In this document: piece by piece, positions 6,977 to 11,668 of the stretch
Numbering within the stretch: the first letter of the stretch is position 1
Layout: every line of letters begins with the position of its first letter
DNA from: JAAEKA01 sp049299095
GTDB taxonomy: Bacteria > Chloroflexota > Anaerolineae > JAAEKA01
Assembly: GCA_049299095.1 (NCBI GenBank)
Contig: JBAQWV010000162.1
Location: 1-11,668 of the forward strand
DNA: 11,668 nucleotides
Direction of reading: 5' to 3'
Position numbers and translations under genes: made by a program
The notes under the pieces: generated by a model
Told to the model about the DNA's origin: nothing
Database searches by the model: none
What the model saw: only the letters and a program-made list of their open reading frames with translations

Positions 6977-7021
6977 ATGACTGCAAGAACTTCGTCTGAT
7001 AGCGCACTACCACCCGAATAA
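6977..7021 (+). CDS. Possible 14-residue upstream ORF (leader peptide)
   Basis: An ATG at 6977 with GAGG at 6968-6971 (5-base spacer) opens a 14-codon frame, MTARTSSDSALPPE. It stops at TAA 7019-7021, 14 bases before the DinB-like start. It lies downstream of the predicted promoter, so it would be on the same transcript. It could be a translated leader or chance; its composition gives no attenuation signal such as a run of one amino acid. Confidence 0.25.
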   Translation: MTARTSSDSALPPE

Positions 7022-7035
7022 TTCACGGAGGGCCT

Positions 7036-7524
7036 ATGATTACCCCCACCATCCTCGCGGACGCGTACGCGCGCAACGTGATGATCATCCAGCAGCAGAC
7101 TGCCGGGCTGAGCGACGCGGACAGCCTGGTGCAACTGCCCTTTCGTGGCAATTGCATGAACTGGATCGTCGGCCATATTGTCACCAACCGGCACAACGTC
7201 TTTAAGTTGCTGAACGGCGTATTTCCCGCGGAAGCCGCACGGCTGCGGCGCTACGGGCGCGAGTCGCAGCCGATCACCGGCCCGGAGGAGGGGGTGCTGC
7301 CGCTGGCCGAGCTGTTGGCGCTGCTGGCGCTGGCGCAGACACAGCTTGCCGCGCGCCTGGAGGAACTGACGCCCGCGTCGCTGGCCGAGCCGGTGGCTTT
7401 TTTCGGCAACCGCTCGATGTCGGTGGCTGAGTGGCTGATGTTTTTCTATTTCCATGATTCCTATCACACCGGCCAGACCGAGATTCTGCGTCAGGCCGCC
7501 GGCAAGAACGACAAGATTATCTGA
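7036..7524 (+). CDS. DinB-like metal-binding protein
   Basis: A 162-residue four-helix-bundle protein of the DinB/YfiT type. The metal triad is visible as His47 (NWIVGH), His140 and His144 (HDSYHTGQ). The N-terminal helix, the NWIVGH motif and the C-terminal HxxxHxGQ motif are in the usual order, and the length is normal. Family members include thiol transferases and stress-induced proteins of unknown reaction; the substrate here cannot be read from sequence. It is probably cytoplasmic, with no signal peptide or membrane helix. The ATG at 7036 has GGAGGG at 7027-7032, a rather short but workable spacing. It stands alone between two intergenic regions with its own promoter candidate. Confidence 0.82.
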   Translation: MITPTILADAYARNVMIIQQQTAGLSDADSLVQLPFRGNCMNWIVGHIVTNRHNVFKLLNGVFPAEAARLRRYGRESQPITGPEEGVLPLAELLALLALAQTQLAARLEELTPASLAEPVAFFGNRSMSVAEWLMFFYFHDSYHTGQTEILRQAAGKNDKII

Positions 7525-7546
7525 AAGCGGGTTGAAAAGGTTCCTG

Positions 7547-7589
7547 AGAATGCGGAAGCGGTCAATTGCTTGAGCCACTTCCGCATTCT
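7547..7589. terminator. Long perfect hairpin after the DinB-like gene, no T-tract
   Basis: AGAATGCGGAAG (7547-7558) pairs perfectly with CTTCCGCATTCT (7578-7589). The interior can pair further (GG/CC and TCAA/TTGA around a TTGC loop, with one mismatch and one bulge), giving about 18 pairs. It begins 22 bases after the stop. No T-run follows (GTACAAAG), so it may stabilise the mRNA end, terminate by another route, or be a REP-like palindrome. Confidence 0.5.
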
Positions 7590-7614
7590 GTACAAAGTAT
7601 TTGATGGCCCAGAC

Positions 7615-7643
7615 TTGTGCAGCAGCCTGCGTGGCCCTATAAT
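7615..7643 (+). promoter_or_regulatory. Sigma-70-type promoter for the EamA transporter gene
   Basis: A perfect -10 box, TATAAT (7638-7643), lies 17 bases behind TTGTGC (7615-7620), which matches three of six -35 bases including the TTG. Transcription would start near 7650, about 56 bases before the TTG start of the transporter gene. Confidence 0.55.
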
Positions 7644-7705
7644 CCACCGCAACGCGCTGGACACTGGGCCATTGCGTACTCTGTTCTTCTGGAAAGCTCT
7701 GCGCG

Positions 7706-8614
7706 TTGACTGTTGTTGCCATCCTGCTGCTGCTGATTTCCGCCACTCTGCACGCCACCTGGAACCTGCTGGGCAAGCGCCAAAATCCCACCACCGCCTT
7801 TATGGTGCTGGCCAACACGCTGGGCACGCTGATCTTCGTGCCGGTGCTGGTGCTGTACCCGCACGCACTGGCCGCGTTGACCGCGCCGGTGTGGTGGATC
7901 GTGGCTTTCACTGGCCTGAGCCAGGCGATTTACTACGCGGGCCTCGCGGGCGCGTACCGCACGGGCGACCTCGGCCTGACCTATCCGCTGATCCGCGCGC
8001 TGCCAGTGCTGATGGTTACCGGGTTGTCCATGCTGTTGGCCCAAGGCGATCCACCCGGGGCGCTGGCGGTGGCTGGCATGGCGCTGATCGTACTGGGGTG
8101 TTTGATCCTGCCCTTGCGCACCTTCCGGCAGCTTCAGCCGCGGCTGTATCTGTCAGCCGCCACAGGGCTGGCGTTGGTGGCGGCGCTGGGAACGGTCGGC
8201 TACTCGCTGCTGGATGACCGGGCGCTGCGGCTGCTGCGCGGTGCAGGTGGCCTGACCGCGGCCAATCTGGCAGTGACGCTGGTCTACGCGGTGATTGCGG
8301 GGGTCAGTGCCAGCGTGTGGGGCGGGGTATTTGCGCTGCTGCGCCACGAAGACCGCGCGTTTTGGCAACACATGAGTCGCAGCGACGTGCAGCAGGCCGC
8401 GCTGGTGGGCGGTTTTATCTTTGTGGGCTATCTGCTGGTGCTGATCGCGCTGGCGCTGGTTCCCAGCATCGGCTACGCGGTGGCCTTTCGCCAGTTAAGC
8501 ATTCCACTCGGCACGATTTTGGCTGTGACCTACCTAAAAGAGCCGATCTACGTGCCACGACTGTTGGGGGTGGCATTGGTGTTTGCCGGGTTGGTGCTGG
8601 TTGCGCTGGGATAA
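7706..8614 (+). CDS. EamA-family (drug/metabolite superfamily) transporter
   Basis: A very hydrophobic 302-residue protein with about ten membrane helices arranged as two EamA repeats. The first repeat opens with the family motif SATLHATWNLLGKR; the second ends AVTYLKEPIYVPRLLGVALVFAGLVLVALG, matching the conserved end of EamA domains (GExx..LLGAxLIxxG). Members export or import small metabolites, amino acids or nucleotide sugars across the inner membrane; the substrate cannot be predicted. The TTG at 7706 is preferred as start because it opens right at the first helix and has GGAAAG at 7691-7696. No ATG or GTG lies nearby in frame upstream with a ribosome binding site. It stands alone, and no terminator is visible before the tRNA promoter. 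Confidence 0.87.
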   Translation: MTVVAILLLLISATLHATWNLLGKRQNPTTAFMVLANTLGTLIFVPVLVLYPHALAALTAPVWWIVAFTGLSQAIYYAGLAGAYRTGDLGLTYPLIRALPVLMVTGLSMLLAQGDPPGALAVAGMALIVLGCLILPLRTFRQLQPRLYLSAATGLALVAALGTVGYSLLDDRALRLLRGAGGLTAANLAVTLVYAVIAGVSASVWGGVFALLRHEDRAFWQHMSRSDVQQAALVGGFIFVGYLLVLIALALVPSIGYAVAFRQLSIPLGTILAVTYLKEPIYVPRLLGVALVFAGLVLVALG

Positions 8615-8647
8615 GCCCAGCCTGCTTAGCACAGCCGATGTGCCAGT

Positions 8648-8675
8648 TTGCCAATCTGAAGCAACTGCGTATAAT
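8648..8675 (+). promoter_or_regulatory. Strong promoter for tRNA-Pro
   Basis: TTGCCA (8648-8653; five of six consensus bases) and a perfect TATAAT (8670-8675) are spaced 16 bases apart. The transcript would start near 8682, giving a leader of about 12 bases before the mature tRNA at 8694. Confidence 0.75.
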
Positions 8676-8693
8676 GCACAGGTCAGTCAGTCA

Positions 8694-8769
<76 letters not shown>

Positions 8770-8781
8770 ACTGGTCTTAAA

Positions 8782-8803
8782 AACACCACCTGCGGGTGGT
8801 GTT
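8782..8803 (+). terminator. Hairpin behind tRNA-Pro, probable terminator
   Basis: AACACCACC (8782-8790) and GGTGGTGTT (8795-8803) form a perfect 9-bp stem with a TGCG loop. The rightward tail is T/A mixed (ATATTAT), while the leftward side has an A-run (T-run on the other strand). It therefore looks like an imperfect terminator for the tRNA. The A/T stretch behind it (8803-8810) also contains -10-like sequences that could serve rpsF, though no good -35 accompanies them. Confidence 0.5.
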
Positions 8804-8819
8804 ATATTATCAGTGTGCA

Positions 8820-8904
8820 GCGAGGGTACCGGAAGCCCTTTCCGGCCCTCGTTACTTTTCGCTCACGGCCCAGGCGCTCCTCATGGCTGCCGGTTGACCG
8901 TGGG
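8820..8904 (+). promoter_or_regulatory. Structured rpsF leader, candidate S6:S18 autoregulatory element
   Basis: The leader holds a stacked hairpin: CGAGGG (8821-8826) pairs with CCCTCG (8846-8851), and beyond a 2-base TA bulge CCGGAA (8829-8834) pairs with TTCCGG (8840-8845) around GCCCT. A second stem pairs CTCACGG (8862-8868) with CCGTGGG (8898-8904), including one G-U. In many bacteria the rpsF leader binds the S6:S18 complex and represses its own operon, with a conserved CCG in the element. CCG occurs here beside the bulge, but I cannot confirm that it occupies the known position. The structure is seen; the regulatory role is inferred. Confidence 0.5.
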
Positions 8905-8935
8905 TAAATTCCAAGGAAAGGAGGTAACTGCACCC

Positions 8936-9223
8936 ATGAACGAGTATGAACTGATGTATATCGTTCATCCTGAGGCCGACACAGACGCCGTTACTGCGAT
9001 TAACGAGCAGGTAACGGGTTGGGTAGGCGCTCAAGGTGGTGAAGTGGTTCAGACCAACGTATGGGGCCGGCGTAAGCTTGCTTTCGCAATCGAAAAGCAG
9101 ACCGAAGGTTCTTATGTGGTCATGAATTTGCGACTGGCCAGCACGTCAGTGGCTGAGGTCGAGCGCAACGTCAAGCTGCACGAGCAGATTTTGCGCTATA
9201 TGTTTGTGCGCCAAGGCGAGTAA
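8936..9223 (+). CDS. rpsF: 30S ribosomal protein S6 (bS6)
   Basis: A 95-residue protein with the whole S6 fold: MNEYELMYIVHPEA at the start, the central VWGRRKLAFAIEKQTEG strand-turn typical of S6, and HEQILRYMFVRQ at the end. S6 binds the central domain of 16S rRNA as a heterodimer with S18, encoded two genes downstream. The ATG at 8936 is chosen because AAAGGAGGTAA (8917-8927), almost a full anti-16S match, precedes it. The open frame extends left to 8735, but that part overlaps the tRNA gene and the leader hairpins, so it is not translated. First gene of the rpsF-ssb-rpsR operon. Confidence 0.96.
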   Translation: MNEYELMYIVHPEADTDAVTAINEQVTGWVGAQGGEVVQTNVWGRRKLAFAIEKQTEGSYVVMNLRLASTSVAEVERNVKLHEQILRYMFVRQGE

Positions 9224-9253
9224 TACGGACCCCCGTAGAAAAGGACGTTCAAA

Positions 9254-9628
9254 ATGTCTCGAGGGCTGAACAAGGTCATGATTATTGGCGGGCTGGGCAG
9301 CGAACCGGAAATGCGCTATACCCCCAGCGGCAAGCCGGTAACCTCGTTCAGTGTCGCGGTGAGCCGCGGCTGGCGCACCTCCGAAGGCGAACGTAAAGAG
9401 GCAACGGAGTGGTTTAACGTTGTCTCTTGGGGCAACCTGGCAGAAATCTGTAATCAATACTTGCGTAAAGGCTCGCAAGTGTATATCGAAGGCCGATTGC
9501 AGACGCGTAGCTGGGAAGACGCCGGCGGAGTCAAGCATTTTCGCACTGAACTGGTCGCCAACGAAATGATCATCCTGGATGGTCGGTCGTATGTGGCCGA
9601 TGACGATTATAACGAAATAGACTTTTAG
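9254..9628 (+). CDS. ssb: Single-stranded DNA-binding protein, short linkerless form
   Basis: A 124-residue SSB. The OB fold covers almost the whole chain: LNKVMIIGGLGSEPEMRYTPSGKPV at the start, then EWFNVVSWGNLAEICNQYLRKGSQVYIEG, and RTELVANEMIILDG at its end. SSB coats single-stranded DNA in replication and repair and recruits partners through an acidic C-terminal tip. Here the tip (DDDYNEIDF) follows the OB fold with almost no linker, whereas typical bacterial SSBs have a long Gly/Gln/Pro-rich linker and end near DDDIPF. The final Phe and acidic residues are kept, so partner binding may be too. ATG 9254 has AAGGA at 9241-9245. The position between rpsF and rpsR is the classic bacterial arrangement. 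Confidence 0.95.
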   Translation: MSRGLNKVMIIGGLGSEPEMRYTPSGKPVTSFSVAVSRGWRTSEGERKEATEWFNVVSWGNLAEICNQYLRKGSQVYIEGRLQTRSWEDAGGVKHFRTELVANEMIILDGRSYVADDDYNEIDF

Positions 9629-9639
9629 TCGAGGTAACT

Positions 9640-9954
9640 ATGGCAGAATCATTTGATCGGGCGTCGGGTGGACGCCCCGGCGGCCCTGCTGGCGCGCGCC
9701 GTCGTCGTCCCCAGCAGCAAGTACGCACACGACGAACGTGCGTCTTCTGCTCCGAGGGCGTCAAGCAAATTGACTACAAGCAGACGGATATGCTCCGCCG
9801 CTTTTTGACTGAACGTGGTCAGATTCGACCGCGCCGCAAGACCAGCCTTTGCACCAAGCACCAGCGCCGTTTGGCGGTTGCGGTCAAGCGCGCCCGTTTT
9901 ATGGCGTTGCTGGCTTACACCGGCGAACACATGCGTCTGTACGGTGGAAATTAG
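9640..9954 (+). CDS. rpsR: 30S ribosomal protein S18 (bS18), zinc-type
   Basis: A 104-residue S18. The conserved core runs from CVFCSEGVKQIDYKQTDMLRRF through GQIRPRRKTSLCTKHQRRLAVAVKRARFMALL. A basic, disordered N-terminal extension of about 30 residues (Gly/Pro/Arg-rich) precedes it. Cys34, Cys37, Cys71 and His74 form a plausible zinc site, marking this as the Cys-containing paralogue type rather than the Cys-free type that some bacteria use under zinc shortage. S18 pairs with S6 on the 30S platform. ATG 9640 has GAGG at 9631-9634 and follows ssb by 11 bases. The next gene is a foldase rather than the rplI often found here. Confidence 0.96.
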   Translation: MAESFDRASGGRPGGPAGARRRRPQQQVRTRRTCVFCSEGVKQIDYKQTDMLRRFLTERGQIRPRRKTSLCTKHQRRLAVAVKRARFMALLAYTGEHMRLYGGN

Positions 9955-9965
9955 AGCATTAACCT

Positions 9966-11312
9966 ATGGCTAAGCGACGCAATGTAGAACGTTCAGAGCC
10001 GTCGCGCAAAGAAACGGCTATGACCCGACGCGAGCGCGAGCGCGCCCGTCAGTTGACGCTGGTGGTCAGCGCGGTCGTAGGGGTGGCCTTGTTGTTGCTG
10101 GCCGTTGCTCTGCTGTATCAGGCGATCATCCTGCCCGCTTCCGCAGTGGCGACGGTTAATGGCGAAAAGATTTCGACCCGTTCACTGGGGGTTGAATCGC
10201 GCTTTTCCCAATACCAGCAGATCAACCAATTGCAATATTTTCAACAACTGGAACAACAGTTTGGCGGGCAAGGCTTTTTTACCAGTCAAATCCAGCAGAT
10301 TACCAGCCAGCTTTCCAATAATGAAACGCTGGCTAATACGGTCATGGAAAATATGATTGACCAGACGCTGGTTGAACAGTTGGCGAAAAGCAACGATATT
10401 TCCGTGGGCGAGGCGGAATTGCAAGCCCGTCTGGAGTCGTTTATTGCTTCGCAGCAGGGGTTTGTCACTGCGCCCGATGCCACGGCTACAGCCGAAGCGT
10501 TGGCCGCTGCCACACCCACGCCATCACCTACACCATCGCCAACGCCTACTTCGACGTTAGCAATTACCGCTACTGCGGTGCTGACGCCGACTGCTACGCC
10601 CGCACCGACGCCCACTGCACACCTCCAGACCACAGATGAGTTCAATACAGGGCTGGAAAACGTGCTGGCTAATGTCAGTGAGGGCGCGAAGATTTCGGAG
10701 AATCAGGTGCGCGCGATCTATATCGCGGCTTTGCGCAATGAAATTCTGACGGAAAAGCTGCAAGAAAAGCTGGGCGACCAGATGCCGCTGCAAGGCGAGC
10801 AGGTACACGCCCGCCACATCTTGATCAGTGTAGCCGCAGACGCCAGCGACAGTGATCGCGAAGCAGCTTTGAACAAGGCTATCAGTATCACCACGCGCTT
10901 GCGCAACGGCGAGGATTTCGTCACCCTGGCGCAGAAATATTCGGACGATACAGGCAGCGCGACTAACGGTGGCGATCTCGGCTTCTTTGGCCGCGGCCAG
11001 ATGGTGGCCGAGTTCGAAGAGGTGGCCTTTTCGCAGGCGCTCAATCAGATCAGCGATCCGGTGAAGTCGCAGTTTGGCTATCACATCATCGAAACGCTGG
11101 AAAAGACGCCAGGCACACCGAACTTCACGCAATGGTTGCAGGATCAAAAAGCCCAGGCCAAGATTACGCGCTCCCTGACGGCGGCGCGTATTCCGAAGCT
11201 GACGGTTCTGGTAAACCAGGCAACCGCCACGCCTGCTTCTTTACAGGCAACGATTGTGGTACAGCCTTCCCCGTCTGCGGTTCCGGCGACCGAAGGGACG
11301 CCCGCACCGTAA
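9966..11312 (+). CDS. Membrane-anchored PpiC-type peptidyl-prolyl isomerase (SurA/PrsA-like)
   Basis: A 448-residue foldase. A positively charged N-terminus (RRERERAR) precedes one membrane helix (about 30-51), so the rest lies outside the cytoplasmic membrane. A SurA-like N-terminal chaperone region follows (VNGEKIS..., TVMENMIDQTLVEQLA). It is interrupted by a Thr/Pro/Ser-rich segment at about 172-218, and then resumes. The parvulin rotamase domain lies at about 278-380, with the hallmarks HARHILI, FVTLAQKYSDD, GGDLGFFGRGQMV and SQFGYHII. The tail is again Thr/Pro-rich. It should help secreted proteins fold. ATG 9966 lies 11 bases after rpsR with only a weak ribosome binding site; ATG 10020 (Met19) is an alternative. 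It ends before a strong terminator. Thr/Pro-rich linkers of this kind are common in Chloroflexota envelope proteins. Confidence 0.9.
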   Translation: MAKRRNVERSEPSRKETAMTRRERERARQLTLVVSAVVGVALLLLAVALLYQAIILPASAVATVNGEKISTRSLGVESRFSQYQQINQLQYFQQLEQQFGGQGFFTSQIQQITSQLSNNETLANTVMENMIDQTLVEQLAKSNDISVGEAELQARLESFIASQQGFVTAPDATATAEALAAATPTPSPTPSPTPTSTLAITATAVLTPTATPAPTPTAHLQTTDEFNTGLENVLANVSEGAKISENQVRAIYIAALRNEILTEKLQEKLGDQMPLQGEQVHARHILISVAADASDSDREAALNKAISITTRLRNGEDFVTLAQKYSDDTGSATNGGDLGFFGRGQMVAEFEEVAFSQALNQISDPVKSQFGYHIIETLEKTPGTPNFTQWLQDQKAQAKITRSLTAARIPKLTVLVNQATATPASLQATIVVQPSPSAVPATEGTPAP

Positions 11313-11340
11313 CGGACAAGCTGTTTGATTGTTAGTAACC

Positions 11341-11383
11341 TAAAAACAGCGCCCCATGCACATAGCATGGGGCGCTGTTTTTA
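11341..11383. terminator. Bidirectional rho-independent terminator
   Basis: TAAAAACAGCGCCCCATGC (11341-11359) and its exact reverse complement (11365-11383) form a 19-bp stem around the loop ACATA. Both strands end in TTTTTA behind a GC-rich core. It lies between the rightward foldase gene and the leftward (p)ppGpp synthetase/hydrolase gene, so it should stop transcription from both sides. Confidence 0.95.
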
Positions 11384-11400
11384 TTCAGGACAGGGAATTA

Positions 11401-11450
11401 CGCAGGTCGCAATACAAGTGTCATTCCGACAGCAAGGAGGTTCCAGACAT
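11401..11450. repeat. Possible fragment of a GTCATTCC-type dispersed intergenic repeat
   Basis: The stretch GTCATTCCGACAGCAAGGAGG (from 11420) resembles the GTCATTCCGAGC...GCGAGGAATC intergenic repeats I recall from many bacterial genomes. Only one copy is present in this window, so the identification is tentative. It lies between the terminator and the end of the minus-strand gene. Confidence 0.22.
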
Positions 11451-11462
11451 GCCGGGCACTCG

Positions 11463-11668
11463 CTACGCGTGCCAGCGGCGCACCTCGGTGACGTTGGGCA
11501 GGCGCTCGATGCGGGCCAGAATGCGGCTGAGCTGCTCAGCATCCTTGATTTGCAGCGTAGCTTCGACCTCGGCCAGATGACCCTTGATGCCGGTGGTGGC
11601 GCGGGCGTCAATCATGTTGATGCGCTCGCTGGCGACCAGGTTGGCGATGTCGCGCAGCAGCCCAGAGC
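11463..11668 (-). CDS. RelA/SpoT-type (p)ppGpp synthetase/hydrolase, C-terminal ACT domain (partial)
   Basis: Reading the minus strand from the right edge gives 67 codons: GLLRDIANLVASERINMIDA, then ATLQIKDAEQLSRILARIERLPNVTEVRRW, ending HA and TAG at 11463-11465. This is the C-terminal ACT (RRM) domain of long RelA/SpoT homologues: the opening GLLRDIA, the strand with ERIN, and the closing RIERLPNVTEVRRW are all typical. The domain senses ribosome or metabolic state in the stringent-response enzyme. The start and catalytic domains lie beyond the window. It converges on the foldase gene across the shared terminator. Whether it is a Rel, RelA or SpoT type cannot be decided from this fragment. 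Confidence 0.88.
   Translation of the reverse strand, partial: SGLLRDIANLVASERINMIDARATTGIKGHLAEVEATLQIKDAEQLSRILARIERLPNVTEVRRWHA

Noticed and set aside
6865..7911. 348-codon minus-strand open frame across the DinB-like and EamA genes
   Set aside because: It covers two well-supported plus-strand genes, their promoters and the palindrome, and shows no recognisable motif.
8802..8810. rpsF promoter at the A/T stretch behind the tRNA hairpin
   Set aside because: TATATT and TATTAT resemble -10 boxes, but no acceptable -35 lies 16-18 bases upstream, so it is mentioned only as a possibility.
10500..10625. CRISPR or minisatellite-like repeats
   Set aside because: The repetition is codon-level Thr/Pro/Ser low complexity within one reading frame, with no constant repeat and spacer pattern.

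Overview
The window is a chromosomal stretch from a GC-rich bacterium. The likeliest source is the Chloroflexota (Anaerolineae or Caldilineae type). This rests on gene style: a Thr/Pro-rich membrane-anchored PpiC/PrsA-like foldase directly behind rpsF-ssb-rpsR, a zinc-type S18, and no lipopolysaccharide genes. There is no marker gene that would prove it. Thirteen protein genes (one cut by the right edge) and one tRNA are supported. All but the last read rightward. No mobile element, CRISPR array or phage gene is visible.

Region 1 (66-6887) is a surface-glycan cluster. In order: an epimerase/reductase carrying the full catalytic residue set of GDP-L-fucose synthase; a second sugar-nucleotide epimerase with a cysteine-rich insert, resembling dTDP-L-rhamnose 4-epimerases; an uncharacterised nucleotidyltransferase-fold protein; a GHMP kinase of the heptose-7-phosphate kinase (HddA) type; a large membrane polyprenyl-phosphate glycosylphosphotransferase; and a GmhB-type heptose-bisphosphate phosphatase. 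The last three are tightly linked: a 4-base ATGA overlap, then a 2-base gap. HddA plus GmhB are two of the four steps to GDP-D-glycero-alpha-D-manno-heptose. The glycosylphosphotransferase would normally load the first sugar onto a lipid carrier. The cluster therefore probably makes a heptose-containing capsule, S-layer glycan or exopolysaccharide. The heptose isomerase (GmhA), the nucleotidyltransferase (HddC) and all glycosyltransferases lie outside the window.

Region 2 (6888-8635) holds two stand-alone genes, each behind a recognisable sigma-70-type promoter: a DinB-like metal-binding protein, possibly with a 14-codon upstream ORF, and an EamA-family transporter. A long perfect inverted repeat lies between them.

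Region 3 (8636-11383) is housekeeping. A tRNA-Pro(CGG) has its own good promoter. A structured leader precedes rpsF-ssb-rpsR, which runs into a gene for a membrane-anchored peptidyl-prolyl isomerase. The unit ends at a perfect 19-bp bidirectional terminator. Beyond it, on the minus strand, is the C-terminal ACT domain of a RelA/SpoT (p)ppGpp enzyme, truncated by the window edge.

No wholly new system is evident. The points most worth a second look are the Asp-Lys pair where glycosylphosphotransferases have the Asp-Glu catalytic dyad, the heptose pathway in a probably LPS-free organism, the nearly linkerless SSB, and the rpsF leader structure.
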